33,137 nucleotides of DNA. It comes from a virus. The position numbers and the translations under genes are program-made. This document shows, piece after piece, positions 15,754 through 22,796 of this stretch. Numbering within the stretch: the stretch's first letter is position 1; each line of letters begins with the position of its first letter. The DNA lies in the IMG/VR virus record IMGVR_UViG_3300048589_000943, positions 1-33,137 of that record; one strand, given 5' to 3'. The notes below the pieces were generated by a model, which saw only the letters and a list, made by a program, of their open reading frames with translations, made no database searches and was not told the origin of the DNA.

Positions 15754-16458
15754 TCACCCCCTCGCCAGCGGCGCCACGTTCCAGAACAGCACCCGCCCCG
15801 GCCCGCGTTTGGCGAGGCACAGCTCCCAAGCCTTCGCGTCATAGTGCGGATCGGCCGGGAAGGGGGCGGCCAGCGCGGCGCGGTCGCTGAACTTGCGGGG
15901 GTGGACGTGGATGGTGGCCCCTGCCACCTCGCGCGGAGTGAGATCGCGCCCGATCTGGACGACATGGCGGCGGGCTTTCGGCCAGGCGGCGGCGAGGCCG
16001 CGGGCGAGGACGCCGGACCCGGCGGCGCACCAGACCTCTTCGGGATCGAAACCGGCCAGTCGGGCAGCGGCGGAGATCGCTTCTACCGCGCCGGGGATTT
16101 CGGCGCCGAAGGGGATCAGGCTGGCACCGGTGTTCCGGCAGTATTCCCGGGCGCGGGATTGCACGACCGACAGATAGCCCGGGCTGATCGGCACAACCTT
16201 TGCGCCCAGGCGGGCGGCCTCAAGCGTGCGCGGATGCGGCCGGGTGCGGGCTGCGACAAAGATCGTGGCGCGCTTGCCAAGGTGCCGGGCGACGGTGGCG
16301 ATCGCCGTCTGGGCGCCGCCCTCGGGCGGGCTCGCATAGACCGCCTCCTGCACCCCGTCGAAGACCTGCGCGATGAAGCGCGCCTTTGTGCCGCCGGGGA
16401 AGAGGTCGTCGCGGACAACGGCAATGCCGTAGTGCATCTCGAGGATCGGGGCGGTCAT
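15754..16458 (-). CDS. PLP-dependent enzyme-like protein, fold type II (short form)
   Basis: This 234-residue protein resembles a shortened fold-type II PLP enzyme (ACC deaminase / D-cysteine desulfhydrase-like). VVRDDLFPGGTKARFIAQVF aligns with the block that holds the PLP lysine, PPEGGAQTAIATVARHLGK with the substrate-binding block, and VWCAAGSGVLARGLAAAWP with the phosphate-binding glycine loop. Typical enzymes have about 330 residues, so a C-terminal portion is missing or reduced. ATG 16458 overlaps the methyltransferase stop (ATGA), indicating a coupled operon. Its place beside a phage DNA methyltransferase raises the possibility of a role in DNA-base modification or in protecting phage DNA, but this is only inference. 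Confidence 0.6.
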   Translation of the reverse strand: MTAPILEMHYGIAVVRDDLFPGGTKARFIAQVFDGVQEAVYASPPEGGAQTAIATVARHLGKRATIFVAARTRPHPRTLEAARLGAKVVPISPGYLSVVQSRAREYCRNTGASLIPFGAEIPGAVEAISAAARLAGFDPEEVWCAAGSGVLARGLAAAWPKARRHVVQIGRDLTPREVAGATIHVHPRKFSDRAALAAPFPADPHYDAKAWELCLAKRGPGRVLFWNVAPLARG

Positions 16459-17435
16459 TGGTCGTCCTCCGGATCGGCTTCGTCGTCGGTGTCCGGCCCT
16501 TCAATCTCGCCGAACTCGACTGGCCCGCAGGCTTCCGTCGCTTTGCGGGGATCGCCCTTGCAGAACACCAGCACGTTCTGGTGGGTCCGGCCGAGCTTGC
16601 GGGCGGCGGTGAACTGGCGGCCGACGCGGATCGGCAGCGAACCCACGGCCGTGACGAGGATCGCGTCGTTGTAGAAGCGGGCACCGGCGGCCTCGAAGGC
16701 TTCGACCGTCAGGCCCGGCAGATTGACGAAGAACCCGTCGGCATCGCGGACATCGCCGATCACCCAGACGGCGAAGCGGTTCGGCCGAAGGCGGGCGACG
16801 GCTTGGGCGATGATCTCGCCCTGAGCCTTCAGAAAATCGGCCAGGGGCATGGTGGAGAGGTCCGAGGGGTCATCGGAATAGCGTTCAAGGTTCCAGTAAG
16901 GCGGGCAGCTGAACACCAGATCGGCCTCGATGCCAGCGGCCAGCCGGGCCAGATCGCGGGAATCTCCGGCGATCCAGCGTGGGGCCGGGTCGCCCGCCAG
17001 ATCGGCCTGCGCCTGGTTCGCGGCCACCTGTTCAGCGCGGAGTTCGGTCCCGACGTAAGGCCGCCCAAGGCGGGCAGCGACGATGCCGCGGACCGAGCCC
17101 CCGGCGAAGGGGTCAAGGATGGTGCCGCCGGGCGGGCAGAACCAGCGATAGGCGATCTCGCACAGGACGGGGTCGAAGATCGACGTGCCAGAGGCCGTAG
17201 GGGCGTCCGAGGCGGCGTAGTGATCGGCCAGGAATTCCTCGGTGGTCAGTTCCCGGCCAAGCTCTGCCTCCTTGGCGCGCTTCTTGGCGTAGAAGGAGGG
17301 GTCGCCAGAGGTGTGCGAGGGCATCAGGACGCCGCCGTTCTGCGGGGCGGGCTGCTGCGGGGTGGGCCCAGCGCCGACGACATGCTCGCCACGCATCAGG
17401 TCTTGGCCGAAGGTGCGGGCGGGGCCCTTAGCCAT
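16455..17435 (-). CDS. Phage DNA methyltransferase (N4/N6 amino type)
   Basis: This 326-residue enzyme has motif IV SCPPYWNLERYSDD and motif I ILDPFAGGSVRGIVAARLG, in the order of beta-class DNA methyltransferases that methylate the exocyclic amino group of adenine or cytosine. GTSIFDPVLCEIAYRWFCPP precedes motif I. ATG 17435 is chosen because GGAGG lies 7 bases upstream, overlapping the end of the ParB-domain gene by 8 bases. In many related prophages the ParB domain and this methyltransferase form one polypeptide; here they are separate but adjacent. The probable role is to protect phage DNA from host restriction. The recognition sequence cannot be read. Confidence 0.85.
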   Translation of the reverse strand: MAKGPARTFGQDLMRGEHVVGAGPTPQQPAPQNGGVLMPSHTSGDPSFYAKKRAKEAELGRELTTEEFLADHYAASDAPTASGTSIFDPVLCEIAYRWFCPPGGTILDPFAGGSVRGIVAARLGRPYVGTELRAEQVAANQAQADLAGDPAPRWIAGDSRDLARLAAGIEADLVFSCPPYWNLERYSDDPSDLSTMPLADFLKAQGEIIAQAVARLRPNRFAVWVIGDVRDADGFFVNLPGLTVEAFEAAGARFYNDAILVTAVGSLPIRVGRQFTAARKLGRTHQNVLVFCKGDPRKATEACGPVEFGEIEGPDTDDEADPEDDQ

Positions 17436-18204
17436 GGGCTGCCTCCTTCCGGGTGCGCTTGCCCTCCTTGTGGCGATAGTGGTCGATGTCCTTGTGGATC
17501 GGCGCCGGGTCGGCGGTGCCCATCCCGGGGACGGCGGGGAAGGATTTTTCGCCCGACCAGCCACGATCCAGCGGGCGGGGCGCGCCGCCGGGGGCAGCGC
17601 CACGGCCGAGTTCTGAACGGATACCCAGATCCAGCCAGGCGCGCTTGCGATCCTGCCACCAGCCCTTGCGGGCCTCGAACACCGAGAAGGGCGGGATGCC
17701 GAAACGTTCGGCCAGGTTGGCCGAGGGGGCAGGGGCAGCGGCGGCGGCGCCGGTGTTTTCGCCCTGGCCGTCACCTTCGCCGCCGCCTATCCCGAACCCC
17801 TCAAACCCGGCCATGATTTCATCGAGTTCGGTCTCATCGAAGCCGATCAGGTCCAGATCGAAATCTGCCTCGCGCAGGGCCGCCAGTTCCGACCGCAGCA
17901 GGTCATCGTCCCACCCGGCGTTTTCGGCGATGCGGTTGTCTGCGATCACCAGCGCCCGGCGCTGGGCCTCGGTCAGATGGTCCAGCACGATCACTGGCAC
18001 CTCGGTCAGGCCCAGCGCCTTCGCGGCCATCAAGCGGCCGTGGCCTGCGATGATCACCTCGTCCTCGCCGATCAGGATCGGGTTGGTGAAGCCGAATTCG
18101 GCGATCGAGGCCGCGATCTGGGCGATCTGATCCTCGCTGTGGGTCCGGGCGTTGCGGATGTAGGGAACCAGCCGGTCAACCGGGAGCATGTCGATCTGAA
18201 GCAT
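17428..18204 (-). CDS. ParB/sulfiredoxin-domain protein, companion of the DNA methyltransferase
   Basis: This 258-residue protein has an N-terminal ParB-like domain (MLPVDRLVPYIRNARTHSED, then FGFTNPILIGEDEVIIAGHG, followed by RLMAAKALGLTEVPVIVLDH) with the GHGR motif. A Gly/Glu linker leads to a C-terminal stretch (RFGIPPFSVFEARKGWWQDR, KRAWLDLGIRSELGRG) usually found between the ParB and catalytic parts of fused phage DNA methyltransferases. ATG 18204 is favoured over upstream starts because those would translate the GC-rich repeat leader. It probably works with the downstream methyltransferase, perhaps for DNA targeting. Confidence 0.8.
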   Translation of the reverse strand: MLQIDMLPVDRLVPYIRNARTHSEDQIAQIAASIAEFGFTNPILIGEDEVIIAGHGRLMAAKALGLTEVPVIVLDHLTEAQRRALVIADNRIAENAGWDDDLLRSELAALREADFDLDLIGFDETELDEIMAGFEGFGIGGGEGDGQGENTGAAAAAPAPSANLAERFGIPPFSVFEARKGWWQDRKRAWLDLGIRSELGRGAAPGGAPRPLDRGWSGEKSFPAVPGMGTADPAPIHKDIDHYRHKEGKRTRKEAAHG

Positions 18205-18251
18205 GGGGCGGGGCCTTTCGGAGGGGGACGGCCGAGGGCTGCGGCCTCCGG

Positions 18252-18294
18252 TGCGCACCCGCGCACCCAAAGCGCGCACCCAAGGCGCGGACCC
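18252..18294 (-). repeat. GC-rich tandem repeats of about 13 bp upstream of the ParB-domain gene
   Basis: Read on the minus strand, the block contains GGGTCCGCGCCTT, then GGGTGCGCGCTTT, then two shortened units GGGTGCGCG and GGTGCGCAC. They lie about 50 bases before the ParB-domain start. They could be protein-binding sites or part of a structured leader. Confidence 0.45.
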
Positions 18295-18331
18295 AGATTT
18301 TTGTTCTGTCACTAGCGGTTAGACGCGCCTA

Positions 18332-18379
18332 GGCCCCCCGCATACGTCTCCCTTCCGGGAGAACCTAACGCGGGGGGCC
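18332..18379. other. Nested perfect hairpin in intergenic space
   Basis: A 10-bp perfect outer stem (GGCCCCCCGC at 18332-18341 pairing with 18370-18379) encloses a 6-bp inner stem (TCTCCC at 18347-18352 with GGGAGA at 18357-18362, TTCC loop). It lies in the 257-base gap between the DUF6362-like and ParB-domain genes. No T-tract follows on either strand, so an ordinary rho-independent terminator is unlikely. Confidence 0.5.
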
Positions 18380-18461
18380 AGCCGGGAGCGGCGGCGGGAG
18401 CAGGGGTGAGGGCTTGGAGTGAAGCGATCCATCGCCTGCACCCTTCGCCATCTTGCCTCTT

Positions 18462-18983
18462 TTATGCGTCAAAACCCGGGAAAGTGTCGCGCCCGAAGTT
18501 CGACGGATCGGGCGGGTTGGCCTGCGCTTTGGCCTCGGGTTCACGCGGGGTTGTGCGGGTGATTGCGGTAAGGGGTTTTGCGCCCTTGCCTTTGCCCTTT
18601 GATTTGTCGAGCTTTTCCAGCTTCTTTGATATGGTTAGAAGGGCGGCCACCCAGCGGCGCCAGGCGGTCGATCGAACCACCCCAGCCCTGATGCAGACCT
18701 GCCGCCAGCGGGCACCCTCTGCCCGAAGCCAGACGATCCGGGCATCCTCGGGGTTCAGCATCAGGAGCCAGTCGAAGCATTCCTCCATCCGGCTGATGGC
18801 GGCGGCGCTGGGGATGACCCGCATCGGGCGCTCGGGCGTGTAGCCGTAGGCGTGCTTGGCATCGTGCACCACCGGTGGCCATGAATTGCCATAGCCGCGG
18901 GGACGGTCCTTCTCGGGCAGGTTCCTGAGGGTGTAGGCGGCTTCCTCGAGGCGATCCTCGATCTCGCGGGGCGTCAGGCGCAA
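18462..18983 (-). CDS. DUF6362-like DNA-binding phage protein
   Basis: This 173-residue protein begins at TTG 18983 with AAAGGAG upstream. The N-terminal part (LTPREIEDRLEEAAYTLRNL) and a middle helix-turn-helix (ARIVWLRAEGARWRQVCIRA, then GVVRSTAWRRWVAALLTIS) resemble the DUF6362 proteins of Rhodobacterales prophages. Its HTH and place between the replication-like and methylase genes suggest a middle or late gene regulator. The C-terminus is Lys/Pro-rich and probably disordered. Identification is by recollection of the family pattern. Confidence 0.6.
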   Translation of the reverse strand: MRLTPREIEDRLEEAAYTLRNLPEKDRPRGYGNSWPPVVHDAKHAYGYTPERPMRVIPSAAAISRMEECFDWLLMLNPEDARIVWLRAEGARWRQVCIRAGVVRSTAWRRWVAALLTISKKLEKLDKSKGKGKGAKPLTAITRTTPREPEAKAQANPPDPSNFGRDTFPGFDA

Positions 18984-19013
18984 TGGGGGGGCTCCTTTGA
19001 GGCAGGGGGCGGA

Positions 19014-19943
19014 TCAGTAGATTTGGTGGGCGCGCAGGGTGGCCTCGGTGACGAGGCCCGCCCGCAAGAGCGCATCGCGCTGGATGTTCGTGACGGCGCT
19101 GGGCGGAACGTAGGCGCCCGAGTTCAGCCAGGCGGCCAGGCGCGCCAGCCGGTCCTCGGGGGGTGCGGTCTGGCTGCCGGGTGCGACGGCAGGGCCAGCG
19201 CCAGCTTCCCCAGCCCCTTGCGACCTTGCCGCCTGGGCGATCCGCTTGGTATGGCGTGCCGCGATCGCCTGGCTGAAGTAATCCCACGTCCGGATCGGAC
19301 TGCCCCGGGGCTTGGACGTCCGTTCGGTGATCACCGGCAGGACGTCCAACTCGAGGTCGTAGCCCGCCTTCAGCCAAGCGCTGATCGTCGCCGTCGTTCC
19401 AGTGATCGCCGCCTTTGCCGCAGGTGCCATCCCCTCGCCGCAGGCGGCAAGGCAGGCGGATTCGGCCGCGTCCAGATCGGGGCCGTAATCGTCAGCGCAG
19501 ACCTCAGCCCGCCCCTCGCGCGTCGCGCCCGCGTCACGCGCGGTAGTAATTACTGGTTCTTTACTTACAGGGTTAGTGTCCAGATTCTGGACACGGCTTT
19601 TCGCGAAATCTGGACACGGCTCTGGGGTCGACCCATGTCCAGAATCTGGACATGGCTTGAGGGCAAATCCCTCCTCGAAGCCGAGGAAGTACCGGGTGGT
19701 CCGCTGACGTTTCGTGTCGTCGTCGAGGCGCCGTTCGCGGCGGATCAGCCCGGCCTGTTCCAGCTTGTCGAGGTGCACGTTCAGGCTGGCGCGGGAGATT
19801 TCGGCATCGGCCGCCAACTGGTCCTGCGAGGGGAAGCACCCGTAATCCGGGTTGTGCCGGTCGCAGAGATGCCAGAGGACGAGCTTGGTCGCAGGCGCCA
19901 GCCCGCGCTGCTGGATCGCCCAGTTGGTGGCTCGATGGCTCAT
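19014..19943 (-). CDS. Winged-helix replication-like protein with candidate origin inside the gene
   Basis: This 309-residue protein has an N-terminal winged helix (residues about 15-75: LAPATKLVLWHLCDRHNPDY, then CFPSQDQLAADAEISRASLN, then VHLDKLEQAGLIRRERRLDD) of the type found in phage replication initiators. The middle is a low-complexity repeat-coding zone (CPDSGHG, EPCPDFAKSRVQNLD), and the C-terminal half (YDLELDVLPVITERTSKPRG, IRTWDYFSQAIAARHT) resembles the C-terminal domain of replication proteins in alphaproteobacterial prophages. No separate helicase loader is visible. The internal DNA repeats and AT-rich stretch suggest that the gene carries its own origin, as lambda O does. Confidence 0.7.
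   Translation of the reverse strand: MSHRATNWAIQQRGLAPATKLVLWHLCDRHNPDYGCFPSQDQLAADAEISRASLNVHLDKLEQAGLIRRERRLDDDTKRQRTTRYFLGFEEGFALKPCPDSGHGSTPEPCPDFAKSRVQNLDTNPVSKEPVITTARDAGATREGRAEVCADDYGPDLDAAESACLAACGEGMAPAAKAAITGTTATISAWLKAGYDLELDVLPVITERTSKPRGSPIRTWDYFSQAIAARHTKRIAQAARSQGAGEAGAGPAVAPGSQTAPPEDRLARLAAWLNSGAYVPPSAVTNIQRDALLRAGLVTEATLRAHQIY
19547..19657. other. Candidate phage replication origin: iteron-like repeats plus AT-rich stretch
   Basis: Three copies of TCTGGACA(C/T)GGCT start at 19586, 19609 and 19645. Two are the right halves of perfect palindromes with one central base: GTGTCCAGA/TCTGGACAC (19576-19594) and CATGTCCAGA/TCTGGACATG (19634-19654). Directly beside them is an AT-rich stretch (19547-19575) unusual for this GC-rich gene. 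Repeats plus an AT-rich unwinding-like zone inside a replication-like gene is the lambda-ori arrangement. Confidence 0.6.
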
Positions 19944-20134
19944 CGCGCGGCCGTCACCGTCAGCCGCTTCACGATCGCCTCCATCAGCGCGATCCGCAGA
20001 TGCGCGTCGTCCTGGCGCATTTTCCCGGCCCGCACCCTGGCCCAGTAGAACTGGCGCCGCAGGTCAAGTTCGCGCTGGGCCTCGGCGATCAAGGCAGAGA
20101 CGGGAAACCGGCCTTCAGGGGTGAGCTTGGTCAT
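19940..20134 (-). CDS. Small hypothetical phage protein (64 aa)
   Basis: This 64-residue basic helical protein begins MTKLTPEGRFPVSALIAEAQ and is rich in Arg and Glu. ATG 20134 is chosen for the G-rich ribosome site GGGGG ahead; ATG 20146 is an alternative. Its stop overlaps the start of the replication-like gene (ATGA-type). No function is recognised. Confidence 0.6.
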   Translation of the reverse strand: MTKLTPEGRFPVSALIAEAQRELDLRRQFYWARVRAGKMRQDDAHLRIALMEAIVKRLTVTAAR

Positions 20135-20147
20135 CGGCGCCCCCATG

Positions 20148-20402
20148 TCAGCGCCGCCCGGCCACGGCCTTGTGCTGGCCGGTCTTGCGGGCTTCCTGCT
20201 CCTTCAGCCAGTCGCGGACGGCCTCCTTCCGGTAGAGCACTTTGCGGCCGACGCGGACGCAGGGCGGCCCGACCCGCCGGGTCTCCCAGCGCTGCAACGT
20301 GTCGACCGAGAGGGCCAGTTGCCGGGCCAATTCCGCCCGATCGAGCCAGCCATCCAGCAGCGCCGGATCGGCGCCTGCGTCCTTCAAGGGGTTGGTATCC
20401 AT
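20148..20402 (-). CDS. Excisionase / AlpA-like helix-turn-helix protein
   Basis: This 84-residue protein contains WLDRAELARQLALSVDTLQR followed by WETRRVGPPCVRVGRKVLYR, the MerR-like winged helix of AlpA and excisionase proteins, and ends in a basic tail (KTGQHKAVAGRR). ATG 20402 has GAGGAG 6 bases upstream. It is the first gene of the minus-strand early operon and is divergent from the integrase side. TCAAC direct repeats upstream of it, also found at the att site, would fit Xis-like binding. It may direct excision and repress its own operon. Confidence 0.7.
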   Translation of the reverse strand: MDTNPLKDAGADPALLDGWLDRAELARQLALSVDTLQRWETRRVGPPCVRVGRKVLYRKEAVRDWLKEQEARKTGQHKAVAGRR

Positions 20403-20475
20403 GGATTTCTCCTCGCGCCGCCGCCCCGGGGATCGGGGCCGGTCATCGGCCAGGAGAGGCAAGCACGGGGCAGGG

Positions 20476-20526
20476 ACCGGCGAAGAGGCGGAAACCGGCG
20501 GAAAGGAAAAGGGAATTACGCCGCTC
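20476..20526 (-). promoter_or_regulatory. Copy A of a duplicated ~50-bp element upstream of the xis-like gene
   Basis: The core 20485-20526, read on the minus strand, starts GAGCGGCGTAATTCCC and ends CTTTCCGCCGGTTTCCGCCTC-like sequence. It matches copy B (21334-21375) at 38 of 42 positions, with all mismatches in one 4-base block. Each copy points the same way toward its downstream gene (A to xis-like, B to int). The 312-base gap 20403-20714 holds only this element and the TCAAC repeats. Confidence 0.7.
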
Positions 20527-20528
20527 CC

Positions 20529-20548
20529 GTTCAACCGTAGTTCAACCG
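20529..20548 (+). repeat. Direct repeat GTTCAACCG x2, 11-bp spacing
   Basis: GTTCAACCG occurs at 20529-20537 and 20540-20548. The TCAAC-N6-TCAAC pattern with one-helical-turn spacing recurs on both sides of the right att site. Confidence 0.5.
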
Positions 20549-20714
20549 CCTAAACGGGCCCTCCAACCGGCTTGATCGGCGATGGTTTTATGACAATCTG
20601 AGGGGGAGCAGTTCACGACAGATTCGCCGAAACGTCACCGCGTCCAGAAGGGCGGGGTGCGCCCCCTCTGTGTTTGGGGCGTCCAAGAAGAAAGGCGGTG
20701 ACCGGAGGCAGGTG

Positions 20715-21308
20715 ATGGGGTTTCCGCCCAGGGATTTCTATTCGGTTGGCGATTTGTCGGTGCGGTGGGAGGTCGCGCCGCTCCAGATCATCGAATGGGC
20801 CATGAACGGCCGAATCGAGCTGATCGTCGCGCTTCCACATGCTGAATTTGAAGGCGGAGAGGAGGCCGACTACGCGGCCATTCGCGCTGGGCACGCCCGT
20901 CCGCTGTTCCGCTCCTATGGCGATGCTGAACGGCATGTGTTCATCCGGCGCGCTCGCCCTCCCAGTTGCAGCAAGATGCTGGCGATCGTCTCCCCGCCAG
21001 ACGGCGTGAAGATCATGGCGGCCGATGTGCTTGTCGCGACCGCGGAGGTGGAGCGGTTTGAAGACGAGAATGGTCTCGTGCGGCGCGTTGTGTCCGGCCC
21101 GGGGGCACAAACCCGCTACGACTGGGACGGGTTTTATTGCGAGATCATCTGCCGGGTCCATGACAACGGCCTACCGGAGAAACAGAAGGACTTGATCGAC
21201 GACATGGTCGAATGGTTCCTGGGCCGGTCGGTCAACGGGGATGCACCTGATCCTTCAACAATCCGCAAGAAGATCAGAGGCTTCTGGGGTAGGCTCCGCC
21301 CCGAATAG
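20715..21308 (+). CDS. Hypothetical protein with AlpA-like N-terminus (197 aa)
   Basis: This 197-residue protein begins MGFPPRDFYSVGDLSVRWEV; the start at 20715 has GGAGG 8 bases upstream. The first 50 residues (SVGDLSVRWEVAPLQIIEWA) resemble the DNA-binding start of AlpA/MerR-like proteins. The C-terminus (EKQKDLIDDMVEWFLGRSVN, then DPSTIRKKIRGFWGRLRPE) resembles tails of regulators found next to integrases in proteobacterial islands. It lies between the two copies of the duplicated element and ahead of int, so it may regulate both. No exact function is known. Confidence 0.6.
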   Translation: MGFPPRDFYSVGDLSVRWEVAPLQIIEWAMNGRIELIVALPHAEFEGGEEADYAAIRAGHARPLFRSYGDAERHVFIRRARPPSCSKMLAIVSPPDGVKIMAADVLVATAEVERFEDENGLVRRVVSGPGAQTRYDWDGFYCEIICRVHDNGLPEKQKDLIDDMVEWFLGRSVNGDAPDPSTIRKKIRGFWGRLRPE

Positions 21309-21333
21309 CCTCCACCACGCCCAGCGCCGCCCT

Positions 21334-21384
21334 GAGCGGCGTAATTCCCCGGACCTTTCCGCCGGTTTCCGCCTCTGCGCCGGT
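21334..21384 (+). promoter_or_regulatory. Copy B of the duplicated ~50-bp element upstream of the integrase
   Basis: The core 21334-21375 starts GAGCGGCGTAATTCCC on the plus strand and matches the complement of copy A with one 4-base mismatch block. Its end lies about 67-76 bases before the integrase ATG, against about 74-83 bases for copy A and the xis-like ATG. This suggests a shared promoter or operator that couples int and xis expression. Confidence 0.7.
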
Positions 21385-21450
21385 TTGGCCCGAATGAGAC
21401 ATTGCTCCGCGCCGCGGGTCGTCGCTGACTGCGGGTGAAAGGAGCGTCGC

Positions 21451-22680
21451 ATGAAGGCAAAACTCTCTGAACGCGTTGTAAAGGCTGCCGAAATCGGTAG
21501 CCGCAAATACGTCCTCTTCGATGAGGATACCCCCGGCTTCGGGCTCTGCGTCTACACCACCGGGCGCAAAGGGTTCGTGCTGATCTACCGCATCGCGGGC
21601 CAGCAGAAGCGCTTCACGATCGGGGTCTGGCCGACATGGTCGGTCACGGCCGCCCGGGATGAAGCGAAGCGCTTGATCCGCGAAATCGACCGGGGCGACG
21701 ATCCCCTCGACACCCGAAAAGCAGCCCGTGGGGCGCCGACGGTTAAGGAACTGGCCGAGCGTTTCATCGAGGAACACCTGCCAAAGCTGGCCCCGACCAA
21801 CGCCTCGGATCAGAAGAGCATGCTGGAAAAGCTGGTCCTGCCGGAATGGAAGAACCGCAAGGTGGCCGACATCACGCCCACCGACGTCGATCGCCTGCTG
21901 ACCAAGATCGCCGCCGGGCGGGCCCGACCGTCGAAGAAGAAGCCTACCCAGAAGCGGCGCAAGAAACTGGCCCCGCCGAAGCCCACGCCGGTGCGGGCCA
22001 ACCGGGCGGGGGAAATGCTGCGCAAGATGTTCAACCTCGCCATGCTCTGGAAAATGCGCCCCGACAACCCGACCTTCGGCTTCCGCCGTCGGCCCGAGGT
22101 TGCCCGCGATCGGTTCCTGTCTTTCGAGGAGATCGAACGCCTGGCCAACGCCCTGGCCGTCGACGAGGATCAGCGCGCCGCCAGCATCATCCGCCTTTGC
22201 ATGCTGACCGGCGCCCGGCTGGGCGAGGTGCGCACCGCGACCTTCGACCAGTTCAACCTCGATCTGGCCATCTGGACCAAGCAGGCCGCCTACACCAAGC
22301 AGCGCCGCATCCACCGCGTGCCGATCTCGCACGAGGCTGTGGCCCTGATCCGCCTGCGGAGGGAAATCGTGCCGAAAGGCTGCCCCTTCCTCTTCCCTGG
22401 CGACGTGCCCGACCAGCCTGTCGGCGATCCCAAGCGCTTCTGGCCGAAGATGCAGAAGGTCGCCCAGATCCCCGACGTCCGCATCCACGACCTTCGGCAC
22501 ACCTTCGCTTCGCTGCTCGTTTCCGGCGGCGCCTCTCTGGAAATGATCGGCCGCCTCCTCGGTCACACCCAGATCGGCACCACCCAGCGCTACGCCCATC
22601 TCATCGATGCGCCCCTGCGAGCCGGGGTGAACGCTGTCGGCGAGATGCTGAAGCCGCGGTTGCGGGTGGTGGGAGAATAG
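21451..22680 (+). CDS. int: Tyrosine integrase (P4-type, DUF4102-like N-terminus)
   Basis: This 409-residue site-specific recombinase has an N-terminal DUF4102-like arm-binding domain (RKYVLFDEDTPGFGLCVYTT, then RFTIGVWPTWSVTAARDEAK), a central core-binding domain with a Lys-rich insertion (RPSKKKPTQKRRKKLAPPKP) and a complete catalytic set: Arg256 (TGARLGEV), His346 and Arg349 (HDLRHTF), His372 (LGHTQIGTT) and Tyr381 (QRYAHL). ATG 21451 follows AAAGGAG with 7-base spacing. It presumably integrates the element at the initiator-tRNA gene, whose 3' half lies 10 kb to the right. The gene faces the cargo cassette. It is intact. Confidence 0.93.
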   Translation: MKAKLSERVVKAAEIGSRKYVLFDEDTPGFGLCVYTTGRKGFVLIYRIAGQQKRFTIGVWPTWSVTAARDEAKRLIREIDRGDDPLDTRKAARGAPTVKELAERFIEEHLPKLAPTNASDQKSMLEKLVLPEWKNRKVADITPTDVDRLLTKIAAGRARPSKKKPTQKRRKKLAPPKPTPVRANRAGEMLRKMFNLAMLWKMRPDNPTFGFRRRPEVARDRFLSFEEIERLANALAVDEDQRAASIIRLCMLTGARLGEVRTATFDQFNLDLAIWTKQAAYTKQRRIHRVPISHEAVALIRLRREIVPKGCPFLFPGDVPDQPVGDPKRFWPKMQKVAQIPDVRIHDLRHTFASLLVSGGASLEMIGRLLGHTQIGTTQRYAHLIDAPLRAGVNAVGEMLKPRLRVVGE

Positions 22681-22734
22681 AAGCGAACTGAAGGGGGTGT
22701 GCCGAACTCCTCTGAAATTGGGGGCTCTAAGGCG

Positions 22735-22763
22735 TTGTAGTAACGAACATTTCAGGCTAGCAT
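22735..22763 (+). promoter_or_regulatory. Candidate promoter of the defence cassette
   Basis: TTGTAG at 22735-22740 and TAGCAT at 22758-22763 are separated by 17 bases and lie just upstream of the RHH gene. The match to the sigma-70 consensus is only partial, so this is a candidate. Confidence 0.4.
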
Positions 22764-22765
22764 TG

Positions 22766-22781
22766 TGATAGGTTGCTATCA
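22766..22781 (+). promoter_or_regulatory. Candidate operator: TGATAG-N4-CTATCA inverted repeat
   Basis: A perfect 6-bp inverted repeat overlaps the expected transcription start of the candidate promoter and lies 15 bases before the RHH start. RHH regulators commonly bind such sites in their own promoters. Confidence 0.45.
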
Positions 22782-22796
22782 GGGGGCAGTCAGCCG

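Noticed and set aside
19576-19657. CRISPR array
   Set aside because: There are only three short repeats at unequal spacing (23 and 36 bases), inside a coding region and without cas genes.
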